The notes: generated by a model from the sequence alone, not told the origin. Positions 26,954 through 36,328 are shown, numbered from the stretch's first letter. The stretch is 64,000 bases of DNA from Clostridiales bacterium (GCA_019423635.1 JAHZBA010000009.1:1-64000), one strand, 5' to 3'. A program made the numbers and translations.

Positions 26954-29649
26954 TGAAGGTATCCAACGGCAGGTGCGTCCGGCATCTGGGCGTCCGGACC
27001 ATGGCGGCATCCCGGACGCGGAACATCGTGGCCATTCTCGCCATCGCGTTGACCACCGTGCTCTTCACCTCCCTCTTCACCATCGCCGCCTCCATCAACT
27101 ACTCCTTCCAGCAGGAGAACTTCCGCCAGGCCGGGGGCGATATACACGCCTCCATCAAGGACATCACCCGGGAACAGCTGGAGGAGCTGCGGACGGACCC
27201 GCTGATTCAGGAGAGCGGCACCCGGCTCTTCGTGGGGATGCCCACGGACCCGCCCTTCAACAAGTCCCACGTGGAGGTCTCCTACCTGGATTCCGTCAAC
27301 GCGCCCCACTACTTCTGCGTCCCCACGGGGGGAGCCCTGCCCCGGGAGGGCACCGACGAGGCCGCCACGGACACCCACGTCCTGGCGCTCCTGGGCGTGG
27401 AGCCCCGGGTGGGGGCGCAGTTCACCCTCTCCTTCTACATTGACGACAACACCACCCAGCGCCAGCTGGTCACCCGAACCTTCACCCTCTCCGGCTGGTG
27501 GGAGTACGACAGCGCCGTAGTGGCCAACCATGTGCTCCTGCCCCGCTCCGCGGCGGAGGAGATCTGCGCCCTGGGCTGCGGGGATCCCAACTCCATGACC
27601 GGGAAATGGAACCTGGACGTCCTGTTCAAAAACGCCCTCCACATCGGGGAGGACATCGGCCAGGTCCTCCAGAACCACGGCTATCAGGATGCGGACCCCC
27701 AGGGGGAGAACTATTTGAAAACCGGCATCAACTGGGGCTACACCGGGGCTCAGCTCTCCAACAGCTTTGACCCCATGACGGCCATTGCTATCGCGGTTCT
27801 GCTCCTCCTGATTATCTTCACCGGGTATCTCATCATCTACAACGTCTTCCAGATCTCCGTCACCAACGACATCCGGTTCTATGGGCTTTTGAAGACCATC
27901 GGCACCACGGGCCGGCAGCTGAAAAGGATCATCCGCCAGCAGGCGTGGCTTTTGAGCCTCATCGGCATCCCCCTGGGGCTGGCGCTGGGCTTTGTCATCG
28001 GCAACAAGCTGACGCCGGTCATCATGTCCCAGATGAGCTACAAGCACGCCTTCGTCTCCTTCAATCCCCTGATCTTCCTGGGCGCGGCGCTGTTCGCCCT
28101 GCTGACGGTGTTCCTCTCCTGCGCCCGGCCCGGACGCATGGCGGCCAGGGTCTCCCCGGTGGAGGCGGTGCGCTATGCTGAGGGCGGCACGCCGAAAAAG
28201 GCCGGAAAGCGGGAAAAGCTCCGCAGGGCCCGGGGCGGCGCGTCATTGCCGGGCATGGCCTGGGCCAACCTGGGCCGGAGCCGGGTCAAGACTGTGGTGA
28301 CGGTACTCTCCCTGACGCTGGCGGTGGTGCTGGCCACCCTGACTTACACCTTCTCCATGGGCTTCGATATGAACAAGTACCTCACCCACAAGGCCGACGT
28401 GGACTTCATCCTGGGCAGCGCCGCCTACTTTCGGTCCACCAGCGGCGGCGGCTTCCGGTCCACCGACGAGGAGGTCCCGGAAAGCGTCATCTCCGACGTC
28501 AACGCCCGGGGCGGCATCGCGGACAGCGGCCGGGTCTACGGCGGCGTCTCCGCCATCAAGCAGTTCGTCACGGAGGACTGGCTGCGGCAGAGCTATGGGA
28601 TGTACAATTCCCCGGAGGTCGTGGACCAGGTGATCGAGAACACGGCCCGGACCCCCGACGGGCTCCTGGAGAGCAATGTGACCCTCTACGGCATGGAGGA
28701 CTTCCCCCTGAGCCTTCTGAACGTGCTGGACGGGGACCTGGCTCCCCTGTCGGACCCCAGCCAGAGGGCCATCGCCGCCGTGTACCTGACGGACGACTAC
28801 AACTCCACCCAGTGGGGCAGCAACTGGGCGAAGCTGGGGGACACGGTGACGGTCCGCTATGTCACCGAGATGGAGTACTTCTACCGGGACACCGGGGAGA
28901 TCCTTACGGACGTGGACGAGGCCATCCTGAGCGGCCGCCCGTGGGGAGAGCGGCCCGTTCAATACGAGGACGTGGACTACACCGTCTGCGCCCTGGTGCA
29001 GGTGCCCAGCTCCATCTCCTACCGCTACCGGACCCTGGGCTCCGATCCGTTCATCCTGGGTGCGGAGCGGTTCAAGGCGGACACCGGGACGGACAGCGTC
29101 ATGACCTACCTCTTCAACACCACCGATGAGGCAGAGGCGGACATGGAGTCCTTCCTGGGGTCGTACACGGAATCCGTCCAGCCCCTCTACGACTACGAGA
29201 GCCGGGCCAGCTACGTTGCCGAATTCGAGGGCTTCCGGGGGATGTTCCTGACCTTGGGCGGGGCACTGAGCCTGATTATTGGCCTGGTAGGCGTGCTGAA
29301 CTTCGTCAACGCGGTCCTCACAGGCATCCTCACCCGGAAGCGGGAGCTGGCGGTGCTCCAGTCCGTGGGCATGACGGGCAGGCAGCTCAAAACCATGCTG
29401 GTCTTTGAGGGGCTGTACTACACCCTGCTGTCCCTGCTGGTGTCCCTGGCCATGACGGTGTGTCTGGGGCCTCTGGTGGGAAACGCCGTGGGCAGCGTTT
29501 TCTGGTTCTTCACCTACCGCCTGACGGTGGTCCCCCTTTTGGTGATCCTGCCCATCTTCCTGGCTCTGGGGGCGCTGGTGCCGTTGTGGACCTACCGGTC
29601 CGTGGCAAAGCACACCATTGTGGAGCGCCTCCGGGAGGCGGAGACGTAA
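26950..29649 (+). CDS. FtsX-like ABC transporter permease
   Basis: 899 aa with the long-form layout: N-terminal helix (about 24-46), a large extracytoplasmic domain, three helices with the FtsX core (about 275-385), another helix near 430, a second outer domain, and three C-terminal helices (about 765-885). The motif LLKTIGTTGRQLKRI and the equivalent VLQSVGMTGRQLKTM mark the two FtsX repeats. ATG 26950 is the first of two adjacent ATGs. It pairs with the preceding ATPase; two copies of each would form the pump. Confidence 0.93.
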   Translation: MMKVSNGRCVRHLGVRTMAASRTRNIVAILAIALTTVLFTSLFTIAASINYSFQQENFRQAGGDIHASIKDITREQLEELRTDPLIQESGTRLFVGMPTDPPFNKSHVEVSYLDSVNAPHYFCVPTGGALPREGTDEAATDTHVLALLGVEPRVGAQFTLSFYIDDNTTQRQLVTRTFTLSGWWEYDSAVVANHVLLPRSAAEEICALGCGDPNSMTGKWNLDVLFKNALHIGEDIGQVLQNHGYQDADPQGENYLKTGINWGYTGAQLSNSFDPMTAIAIAVLLLLIIFTGYLIIYNVFQISVTNDIRFYGLLKTIGTTGRQLKRIIRQQAWLLSLIGIPLGLALGFVIGNKLTPVIMSQMSYKHAFVSFNPLIFLGAALFALLTVFLSCARPGRMAARVSPVEAVRYAEGGTPKKAGKREKLRRARGGASLPGMAWANLGRSRVKTVVTVLSLTLAVVLATLTYTFSMGFDMNKYLTHKADVDFILGSAAYFRSTSGGGFRSTDEEVPESVISDVNARGGIADSGRVYGGVSAIKQFVTEDWLRQSYGMYNSPEVVDQVIENTARTPDGLLESNVTLYGMEDFPLSLLNVLDGDLAPLSDPSQRAIAAVYLTDDYNSTQWGSNWAKLGDTVTVRYVTEMEYFYRDTGEILTDVDEAILSGRPWGERPVQYEDVDYTVCALVQVPSSISYRYRTLGSDPFILGAERFKADTGTDSVMTYLFNTTDEAEADMESFLGSYTESVQPLYDYESRASYVAEFEGFRGMFLTLGGALSLIIGLVGVLNFVNAVLTGILTRKRELAVLQSVGMTGRQLKTMLVFEGLYYTLLSLLVSLAMTVCLGPLVGNAVGSVFWFFTYRLTVVPLLVILPIFLALGALVPLWTYRSVAKHTIVERLREAET

Positions 29650-29657
29650 TCCCTGCG

Positions 29658-29694
29658 AAGGCCGCCGGGGCCCTGGACGGGCCCCGGCGGCCTT
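29658..29694 (+). terminator. Strong hairpin after the ABC operon
   Basis: 16-bp perfect stem (29658-29673 with 29679-29694, core GGCCGCCGGGGCCC). There is no T-run, so termination may be Rho-dependent or the hairpin may protect the 3' end. Confidence 0.55.
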
Positions 29695-29729
29695 GGGTCC
29701 CCTGGCACATCGAAATCGCCTCTTTTCAA

Positions 29730-29890
29730 GGGAAGCACTGATTAAATCAAAGTACATAGATTCACGTCAGAAATATCTCCTGGCAAGGAAGAAAAACGCA
29801 GGAATCCTGACGGATTTCAAGTTTTTCTGACGCAGTTCAGGGGAAATTTATGGCGTGAAGATGTGCGCTGGGATTTAATCAGTGCTTCCC
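29730..29890. mobile_element. 161-bp MITE-like element
   Basis: Perfect 19-bp terminal inverted repeats GGGAAGCACTGATTAAATC (29730-29748) and complement (29872-29890) enclose AT-rich DNA with no ORF, sharply different from the GC-rich flanks. One end-like sequence GGGAAGCACTGATTCAATAT occurs again near 55679. This is the form of a non-autonomous element moved by a transposase elsewhere in the genome. No target duplication is obvious. Confidence 0.75.
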
Positions 29891-29939
29891 AAGGGCACGG
29901 CCCTGTGGTACAATGGAAAAAAACGCAGGAGGCGATGGT

Positions 29940-30944
29940 ATGCGCACGCTGTTTCGTTCCATGGTCCACGCCCTGGAGGCGGGACAGCCGGTCCAGCTGG
30001 TCAGCATCCTGGCCGCCTCCGGCTCCACCCCCAGGGGGGCCGGCGCCCTGCTGGCGGTGTTTCCGGACGGCACCTCCGCGGGCACCGTGGGCGGGGGAAG
30101 CGTGGAATATGAGGCAGTCCATCTGGCGGCGGAGCTGCTGCGGACCGGCGAGAACGCCCTGCGGGAGTTCCGCTTCCTCCCCGGCGAGGATCTGGGTATG
30201 GTCTGCGGCGGCACCGTGACGCTGCACTTTCAATCTCTCCCCGCCGGGGACGGCGAAACCATCGCCCTCCTGCGGCGCCTGGCGGAGGCCGGAGGAGAGG
30301 CGCGGGCCTGCTGGCTGGTCCGCCGGCTGGAGGGGGCCCGGGTCCTGGAGATGTCTCTGGCGGACCGGGACCGGGCGGACCTTCCGCCAGGTCTATTGGA
30401 AAGCCGGGCCGTTCTCCGGGACGGCTGGTTTGCCCTGCCGGCGGTGAGGGCGGGGATGGTGTACATCTTCGGCGGCGGGCACGTGTCCCAGGCCCTGGTG
30501 CCGATTCTGGCGGCGGCGGGCTTCCGCCCCGCGGTGTGGGACGACCGGGAGGAGTTCGCCTCCCCGGCCCGTTTCCCCCAGGCGGAGCGCCTGTTCTGCG
30601 GACCCTTTGAGGACCTCTCCTCCCAGCTGACCATCACGCCGGAGGACGATATCGTCGTCATGACCCGGGGGCACCAGGCGGACTACACCGTACTGGCCCA
30701 GCTGCTGCGCAGCGGCGCGCGGTACCTGGGCTGCATCGGGTCCCGGCGGAAGCTGGCCCTCTGCCGGGAGCGGCTGCTGGCGGAGGGCTTCACAGAGGAG
30801 GAGTACCGGCGGCTCCACGCGCCTATCGGACTGAACATCGGGGCGGAGACCCCGGCGGAGATTGCCGTCTCCGTGGCGGCGGAGCTGATTGCCGTCCGGG
30901 CCGGCGTGGAGCCGGGTCCCTGGGCCGCCCCGGAGGCAAAGTGA
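29940..30944 (+). CDS. XdhC/CoxI family protein
   Basis: 334 aa. N-terminal XdhC/CoxI domain (SILAASGSTPRGAGA, then TVGGGSVEYEA) and C-terminal Rossmann domain (YIFGGGHVSQAL; later MTRGHQADYTVL and GCIGSRRK). XdhC proteins load sulfurated molybdenum cofactor into hydroxylases. No xanthine dehydrogenase genes are adjacent, so it acts on enzymes encoded elsewhere. ATG 29940 follows AGGAGG at 7 nt. The gene begins 50 nt after the MITE-like element, whose end may contribute promoter sequence. Confidence 0.88.
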   Translation: MRTLFRSMVHALEAGQPVQLVSILAASGSTPRGAGALLAVFPDGTSAGTVGGGSVEYEAVHLAAELLRTGENALREFRFLPGEDLGMVCGGTVTLHFQSLPAGDGETIALLRRLAEAGGEARACWLVRRLEGARVLEMSLADRDRADLPPGLLESRAVLRDGWFALPAVRAGMVYIFGGGHVSQALVPILAAAGFRPAVWDDREEFASPARFPQAERLFCGPFEDLSSQLTITPEDDIVVMTRGHQADYTVLAQLLRSGARYLGCIGSRRKLALCRERLLAEGFTEEEYRRLHAPIGLNIGAETPAEIAVSVAAELIAVRAGVEPGPWAAPEAK

Positions 30945-30975
30945 CGCGCATCCAAACAGAAGGAGGAAGGACACC

Positions 30976-31359
30976 ATGACGGAGGTTGTGGCGGCGCTGA
31001 TTCAGGACGGCCGCAAATTCCTGATCTGCCAGCGCCCGCCCCACAAGGCCCGGGGGCTGCTGTGGGAGTTTGCAGGCGGCAAGGTGGAGCCGGGGGAGAC
31101 TTTAGAGCAGGCCCTGGTCCGGGAGTGCCAAGAGGAGCTGGCGGTAACCCTGTCCGTGGGGGAGGTCTTCATGGATGTGATCCACACATACCCGGACCTG
31201 ACGGTGCACCTGACGCTGTTTCGCGCGCAGATCCTGGAGGGGACGCCCCAACTTTTGGAGCACACCGCCCTCCGCTGGATCACGCCGGAGGAGATTCCCC
31301 AGTACGCCTTCTGCCCGGCGGACACGGTGATTCTGGAGCGGCTGCAGCGGGAAGCTTAG
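30976..31359 (+). CDS. MutT-like Nudix hydrolase
   Basis: 127 aa with a Nudix box GGKVEPGETLEQALVRECQE followed by EL; the terminal glycine of the consensus is Ala here. The length and N-terminus (VVAALIQDGRKFLICQR) match 8-oxo-dGTP or (d)NTP pyrophosphohydrolases of the MutT/CTP type. AGGAGG precedes the ATG. It lies 31 nt after the XdhC gene, likely in the same transcript. Confidence 0.9.
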   Translation: MTEVVAALIQDGRKFLICQRPPHKARGLLWEFAGGKVEPGETLEQALVRECQEELAVTLSVGEVFMDVIHTYPDLTVHLTLFRAQILEGTPQLLEHTALRWITPEEIPQYAFCPADTVILERLQREA

Positions 31360-31382
31360 GGCTCCCGCCGCGCTTTTGCGGG

Positions 31383-31410
31383 AAAGCGGCGGTTTCCTGC
31401 CGCTTTTCGC
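31383..31410 (+). terminator. Terminator after the Nudix gene
   Basis: AAAGCGGC (31383-31390) pairs with GCCGCTTT (31399-31406) and is followed by T. Confidence 0.6.
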
Positions 31411-31460
31411 CGCAGATGTACCGGGCGGGCCGAATTTTTCGCAAAATTTTGGGGATACCC

Positions 31461-31490
31461 TTGACAAGGGCGGCAGATCTGTGGTATTCT
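31461..31490 (+). promoter_or_regulatory. tRNA promoter
   Basis: TTGACA (31461-31466), 18-nt spacer, TATTCT (31485-31490), 18 nt before tRNA-Leu. Confidence 0.75.
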
Positions 31491-31508
31491 AATCCATGCC
31501 GAACAGCT

Positions 31509-31595
31509 GCCGGTGTGGTGGAATTGGTAGACACAGGGGACTTAAAATCCCCCGGTAGCGATACTGTACCGGTTCGAGTCCGGTCACCGGCACCA
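31509..31595 (+). tRNA. tRNA-Leu (anticodon TAA)
   Basis: 87 nt with encoded CCA. Acceptor GCCGGTG pairs with CACCGGC; anticodon stem GGGGA/TCCCC encloses CTTAAAA, giving TAA. The long variable arm (GGTAGCGATACTGTACC) marks a class II tRNA. Confidence 0.96.
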
Positions 31596-31608
31596 CAACA
31601 CGAAATAT

Positions 31609-31686
<78 letters not shown>

Positions 31687-31808
31687 AAAGTCCTGAAATC
31701 ATCAGATTTCAGGACTTTTTCTCCGTTTTTGCGTCGAAATAATCCGGCCAAAAAATCGGGTCAGCGCCCTGACCCAAGCGCTGACCCAGACGGCGAAATG
31801 TCCGGAAA

Positions 31809-32963
31809 CTACCGGAGAGCACCGGAGAGGATACCGCCCATCGTATTCGCCGCTTCCCTCTTCGCGGAGGTGGTGACGTGGGTGTAGGTGTCAAGGGTGA
31901 ATCCGGCGGAGTAGTGGCCCAGCATCCCGGAGACGGTCTTGATGTCCACCCCGTTTTGCAGTGCCAAGGTCGCAAACGTGTGTCTGAGGTCGTGGAAGCG
32001 CACTTTCGGCAGTCCTGCCCGCTTCAACACCCGGTGGAGCATATGGAGTACGCTGTCCGGCGAGATGGGGCCTCCGGTGGGGGACGGGAAGACGTAGGCA
32101 CTGCCACCGCTTTTCCTTCTCTGCTCTCTCAGAACTTCCACCGCATCCGCCGACAGCGGCAGAATCCGGTAGGCGTTCTTCGTTTTCAGCGGTGCTTCCA
32201 CGATCTCGCCGTCGATCCGGCAGACCTGCCGCTGAACCCGGAGGCTGCCCTGCTCCAAATCGATGTCCTCCCATTTCAGCCCCAGCAGCTCCCCGCGCCG
32301 GAGCCCCGTTGCCAGTTCGATGTAGTACATCTCAAAGACGCCGGTTTCCTTTGCCTCCCGCAGGAAAGAGGTTAGCTGTTCTACGGGCAGGGTTTTCATC
32401 TCCCTGTGCTCCAGCTTCGGCAGGGCGCAGCCATCTGTCGGGTTGCTTGCAATCAGTTTCTGATTCTTTGCGAAATCCATTGCCGAGGAAATGACCTGGT
32501 TGATGTTCCGCACCGTCTTGGCGCTGAGACCCTTGGGCTGTTTCTTTGCTTCAGTCCGTTCCACTCTGCCGCCGGCGAGGAGCTTTTTGTAGAGTTGCTG
32601 TAAGTGAAGAGAGGACAACTTACTCAGCGGGATACTGCCGATGCTGGGCTTGATGTGGTTGTCGATGTATCCCCGATAGGTTTGATGAGACGAGGGGCGG
32701 ACCTTGATCTTGGCGCAGTTCTCAAACCACACGTCCATCCACTGGCCGACGGTGTACTGCTCCGCTTTCACAATGTCCAGATTCGTATTTGCCTCAATCG
32801 CCGCCTTGAGCTTTGCCTTGACTTCCGCCTGGGTCCTGCCCAGCACGTTTTTGTAAATCACCTTTCCGGTCACCGGGTTACGTCCCGCGGTGTATCGTCT
32901 CTCCCAGCGGCCATCCTTCCGTTTGCGAATACTGCCCTCGCCGTTTGCCCTGCGCTTTGCCAT
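31809..32963 (-). CDS. Tyrosine integrase of element A
   Basis: 384-aa Tn916/ICE-type integrase. An N-terminal arm-binding domain (about 1-60, GSIRKRKDGRWERRY) precedes the SAM-like core-binding domain and the catalytic domain. The R-H-R-H-Y set is visible: Arg in ATGLRRGELLGL, HDLRHTFATLAL, GHYSAGF and the nucleophile in DTYTHV. It points toward the attachment site 120 nt away. It is clearly different from the integrase of element B although both use the same tRNA. Confidence 0.95.
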   Translation of the reverse strand: MAKRRANGEGSIRKRKDGRWERRYTAGRNPVTGKVIYKNVLGRTQAEVKAKLKAAIEANTNLDIVKAEQYTVGQWMDVWFENCAKIKVRPSSHQTYRGYIDNHIKPSIGSIPLSKLSSLHLQQLYKKLLAGGRVERTEAKKQPKGLSAKTVRNINQVISSAMDFAKNQKLIASNPTDGCALPKLEHREMKTLPVEQLTSFLREAKETGVFEMYYIELATGLRRGELLGLKWEDIDLEQGSLRVQRQVCRIDGEIVEAPLKTKNAYRILPLSADAVEVLREQRRKSGGSAYVFPSPTGGPISPDSVLHMLHRVLKRAGLPKVRFHDLRHTFATLALQNGVDIKTVSGMLGHYSAGFTLDTYTHVTTSAKREAANTMGGILSGALR

Positions 32964-32967
32964 CGTC

Positions 32968-33261
32968 TCACCTCCTGTCGGTCAGTTCTCCGTCATCCGC
33001 ATCCATACACTCGGTCATCAGCCTGACACCCAGCCGAAAGCCCAGGATAAAATATTCCCTTGCCATGGTGCTGTCGATTTCATGCTGTGTGCCGATGAGG
33101 TTATCGAGTGTTTGCTTTTCCGCATCGTTGAGCTGCTCCGCAAGCTGGCTCTCACAGTCGGCGGCACGTTTCACCAAATGCCGCAGTTCCGAATCGGCGG
33201 CAATTCGTTTCTCGTAGGGCACAATATTTCCGAAGTACAGATCCTCCAAAATCTTTCGCAT
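32968..33261 (-). CDS. DUF6809-like small helical protein next to the integrase
   Basis: 97 aa, helical, MRKILEDLYFGNIVPYEKRI at the start and EYFILGFRLGVRLMTE near the end, the pattern of small DUF6809-type proteins commonly found beside integrases in Clostridia mobile elements. ATG 33261 is chosen from AGGAGG 9 nt upstream. It lies 4 nt ahead of the integrase start, so the two are co-transcribed; a recombination-directionality or regulatory role is conceivable but unproven. Confidence 0.7.
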   Translation of the reverse strand: MRKILEDLYFGNIVPYEKRIAADSELRHLVKRAADCESQLAEQLNDAEKQTLDNLIGTQHEIDSTMAREYFILGFRLGVRLMTECMDADDGELTDRR

Positions 33262-33698
33262 CTTCTCCGCCCTCCTTTCAAGCCACACATAATACCAGCG
33301 GCGCTGGTCAATAGCCAGTGGCCGGGGGCAGAGTTATCAAACTGTTATCATTTGACAGCCGCGGCTGAGGAATCCGCTCTTGCTTACTCCACAACAAAAT
33401 CCGGGTGCTGTCCCACCGTGCTTTCTCATTGAAAACACTGGTGCAATCCGCAGACTGGCTATCTCGCAGCCGACACCTGCCTACAAAGTCCCTACAGGGG
33501 CTTTGTGCTCTGGATGGGACCGGGGGGTGCCGTCCTCCAGCAAGCCCGCACACAAGGGCTCACGGGCCGAAACACGGGGGATTCACTGGGGCATTAGCAT
33601 ACTTCCCTTTCTTTGTATCGCGCGGTGCCCTCTGCTATTTCCTCATTTTGTTATTTGTTATTGGCTCCTCATTATTTTCCATTAGCGTTATCTGAAAA

Positions 33699-33846
33699 CC
33701 GTCAACCGCTGTGTTTTTCCTCTGTATTTCAAATAACAGCGTCAATCCACTTTTCAGCCTACCAGAAAAGCGTCAACCCGCGTCCCCTGAAACCGCCCGC
33801 ACTGCGGGCGGTTGTGACCGCACCGGCGCGGCAAAAGCGCCGGTGC
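33699..33846. other. Candidate transfer or replication origin (repeats plus two hairpins)
   Basis: Three near-identical CGTCAAYCC repeats (33699, 33739, 33770) are followed by two perfect stems: AACCGCCCGC/GCGGGCGGTT (33791-33813) and GCACCGGCGC/GCGCCGGTGC (33820-33846). They sit in an 800-nt stretch (33,300-34,190) where I find no convincing gene. Iterated repeats next to hairpins are typical of oriT or mobilisation origins; there is no relaxase in element A to support it. Confidence 0.35.
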
Positions 33847-34196
33847 TTTCTCCTGCTTCTCCTTCGTTCCTCGCTTTTCCTTCGTCCCTCGGTTCACAGT
33901 GCTGTTTGATGGAACTACCAAAATGTTCGGGCACTGGAATATTGACTGCGCTTGCTCAATATACCGTGCCGCAGCAGGACGGCAGCATGATTTGCCTTGT
34001 GACTGACAGCCGCCTCCGCGGTGCACGGGGCGGCGATAGGAGACTTGATTGGCTGAAACTGTTGTTTCAAAGCTTCTTGACAATTTGGTTGTCTGGAGTT
34101 TTGATAACCGCAGAGGCGGAATGTAGAAACATTTTTTATAGGTTGTATTTCTCCTAATGATGCTGTATACTAAAAGCAGAAAGGAGTGTGTCCAAT

Positions 34197-34439
34197 ATGA
34201 AAGTCAGCACCAGCACATTGGTATCTATTACTGAGGCCAATCAGAATTTTTCCAAAGTGGCCCGCCTGGTGGATGAAAAAGGTTCTGCCGTCATCTTAAA
34301 AAATAATGTGCCCCGTTACCTGGTTATCGAGTTCAGTCAGGCAGAAAGATTGCAGGAAGCCGAAGATGAGGATGTGTTGTGTATCTCAGAGCGTCTGCTG
34401 CTCCAGAACCGGGAGGCTTATGAGGCTCTGGCGCAATGA
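34197..34439 (+). CDS. phd: Phd/YefM-type antitoxin
   Basis: 80 aa. N-terminal Phd/YefM fold (VSITEANQNFSKVARLVDEKG, then AVILKNNVPRYLVIEF) that binds operator DNA, with an acidic C-terminal toxin-binding tail. ATG 34197 is favoured over GTG 34188 by AAGGAG spacing. It overlaps the toxin gene in ATGA. Confidence 0.9.
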   Translation: MKVSTSTLVSITEANQNFSKVARLVDEKGSAVILKNNVPRYLVIEFSQAERLQEAEDEDVLCISERLLLQNREAYEALAQ

Positions 34440-34816
34440 GACGGCTGAGTAAGCGGCAGGTCCTTCTGCTGCATGAACAACTCCTGTCACAGACCGGCGG
34501 CCTGCCCGGATTGCGAGAGGAAGGGCTGTTGGACTCTGCGCTCAGTGCTCCTTTCCAGAGCTTCGAAGAGGTCGAGGCTTATCCTTCCCTCCCGCAGAAA
34601 GCAGCCCGGCTTTGCTATGGCTTGGTTAAAAATCATCCCTTTTTGGATGGGAACAAGCGTATCGGCGCTCATGCCATGTTGGTTTTTCTGGCGGTCAACG
34701 GTTCTGAACTGGTCTACACACAGGAGGAACTTTCCGGTATCATTCTGGCGGTGGCCGCCGGAGAAAAGACGTATGAGGATTTGCTCCGCTGGCTGATAGA
34801 TCACCAGAAGGGATGA
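34436..34816 (+). CDS. doc: Doc/Fic-type toxin
   Basis: 126 aa with the Fic motif HPFLDGNKRIG (about residues 66-76). Doc phosphorylates EF-Tu and halts translation. The pair with Phd stabilises mobile DNA, and here lies inside element A. All catalytic residues (His, Asp, Asn, Lys, Arg) are present. Confidence 0.92.
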   Translation: MRRLSKRQVLLLHEQLLSQTGGLPGLREEGLLDSALSAPFQSFEEVEAYPSLPQKAARLCYGLVKNHPFLDGNKRIGAHAMLVFLAVNGSELVYTQEELSGIILAVAAGEKTYEDLLRWLIDHQKG

Positions 34817-34905
34817 CTGCAGGTCTGCCGTTCTATCTTCAAATTCTGAGTCTTTCAATGAACTGCCCCTAAAATAGTAGACATACACAAAAAGGCAAAA
34901 GAGGG

Positions 34906-35766
34906 TCAAGCGGATGCGGAGCGGCGCATTTCCAAAGGCGTCATACGAAAGCGCTGCTGTAAACGGCAGTTGTTGTAAAACCAAATATATTCGTCAATCA
35001 TTTCCCTGGCCTGTTTGAAATTTTTCGGTTTCTGCTGGTAAATACACTCGCATTTCAGGATGGAAAAGAAATTCTCAGCCATGGCATTGTCATATGGATT
35101 CCCGCGTCTTGACATGGACGGAGTTATGCCGTATGCTTGAGTCATTCCAAAGTATGCTGCGGAGGCGTACTGGAATCCCTGGTCACTGTGGAGCTGCAAC
35201 TCTACAGTGACCTTCTCTTTTCTCTTAGCCAGGCGAAGCGTGTCCGTAACGAGCTTCGCAGTCTGCCGGACAGACGTCTTGTGCGCGACAATGCTGTTGT
35301 CGTAGAGATCCCTGATAATGGACAGATAAAGGACTCCTTCGCCGGTCTGGATGTAAGAGATATCTGTTACCCATTTCTGATTGGGACGTTCTGCCCGAAA
35401 CTCCCGGTTCAAGAGATTGGGATAACGGCGCAAGCACTCCACAGCCTTGTTGTAAGGCCGTCTGCGGCGAATCTGCGAGAGCAGGTCATAATCCCGCATA
35501 ATACGCAGGACCGTCTTTTCATTCAGGCGGATTCCCCTCTCCTGTTCCAGCCAAATCTGGACTCTCCGGTATCCGTAAGTTCTGCGGCAGGCTTGATGGC
35601 ACTGGCGGATCATATCCGCAATGTCTGCGTTCTTCCTGGGCCTGTCCAGGTTCTTTACATAGCGGTAATAACCGCTGCGGGAGATGCCGAAGAATCGGCA
35701 CATAATTTGAATGGAATATTGTTTCCGGTATTGATGGATAACAGCAAACTTCACGCATGGCCTCAC
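34906..35766 (-). CDS. IS3-family transposase, catalytic ORF B
   Basis: 286 aa. HTH_21-like segment at the N-terminus and rve/integrase core with DDE residues in WVTDISYIQ, LHSDQGFQY and NAMAENFFSILKCE. GTG start overlaps the orfA stop as GTGA; an A-rich slippery stretch just before it could allow an OrfAB fusion by frameshifting, as in other IS3 members. Reads as intact. Confidence 0.93.
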   Translation of the reverse strand: MRPCVKFAVIHQYRKQYSIQIMCRFFGISRSGYYRYVKNLDRPRKNADIADMIRQCHQACRRTYGYRRVQIWLEQERGIRLNEKTVLRIMRDYDLLSQIRRRRPYNKAVECLRRYPNLLNREFRAERPNQKWVTDISYIQTGEGVLYLSIIRDLYDNSIVAHKTSVRQTAKLVTDTLRLAKRKEKVTVELQLHSDQGFQYASAAYFGMTQAYGITPSMSRRGNPYDNAMAENFFSILKCECIYQQKPKNFKQAREMIDEYIWFYNNCRLQQRFRMTPLEMRRSASA

Positions 35767-36059
35767 TTCTTTCCAAGCTTTTGATGAAAATTTCGCAGCA
35801 GCTCGTTTTCCATTCGCAGTTGGCGATTCTCCTTTTGCAGAGCAAGATATTGGTCCGCAGTTGGATCGAGGAAGCTGCTGGGACGTTGGAGCAGCCTCTG
35901 CTTTTTGTATTCATTGTAAATGGTGTTCTGGATTGTTTTAAAAGGCTTATTGAATTTATCTGCCAGCTGCCGGTAGGTATATCCCTCTTCAATATGCAGC
36001 CGAAGGATTTCTTCCACGACTGGCCGTGGTGTGATGTGGTACCCAGAATGTTTTGACAT
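35763..36059 (-). CDS. IS3-family transposase, DNA-binding ORF A
   Basis: 98 aa with a helix-turn-helix (YTYRQLADKFNKPFKTIQN) and a C-terminal leucine-rich coiled segment (YLALQKENRQLRMENELLR) for multimerisation. Partner of orfB. Confidence 0.9.
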   Translation of the reverse strand: MSKHSGYHITPRPVVEEILRLHIEEGYTYRQLADKFNKPFKTIQNTIYNEYKKQRLLQRPSSFLDPTADQYLALQKENRQLRMENELLRNFHQKLGKK

Positions 36060-36280
36060 ATGGTTCTCTCCTCTCTTTCCCTATTGTATCTCTTCTCCCC
36101 CTTACTGTCTATTGTCCACTTTTCATGGGGCAGTGCAGCCTTCTCCTGACCCATAACCTGACCCGGAACAGGAAAAACGCCGGCGGAGTCAGCGGAGTGA
36201 ACAGGGTGGGAAAGGATGTGTTTCTGGATACAATCTGCCCGGAAAGTGTGGGAAACGTCCAAACCGCACCTTAGAGCGCA

Positions 36281-36328
36281 GCTCATAACCCGGAGGTCGC
36301 AGGTTCAAGTCCTGTCTCCGCAACCACA
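36281..36328 (+). other. Attachment site copy 2 (A/B junction)
   Basis: Perfect 48-bp repeat of the tRNA-fMet 3' end. The 31 nt before it (36250-36280) recur with two mismatches at 62151-62181, and the 145 nt after it recur at 44247 and 62231, so this is a true right-end/left-start junction between elements. Confidence 0.9.

Larger units (their letters stand above)
34859..36137 (-). mobile_element. IS3-family insertion sequence
   Basis: About 1279 bp. Ends resemble imperfect inverted repeats: left TGAACTGCCCCTAAAAT, right (complement) TGCACTGCCCCATGAAAA. Two overlapping frames (orfA, orfB) occupy the interior. I see no clear target duplication, so the exact boundaries are provisional or the copy has been rearranged. 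Confidence 0.8.

Noticed and set aside
33754..34083. 109-codon minus-strand frame upstream of phd
   Set aside because: Composition follows the origin-like hairpins, there is no ribosome site, and the protein has no plausible domain.
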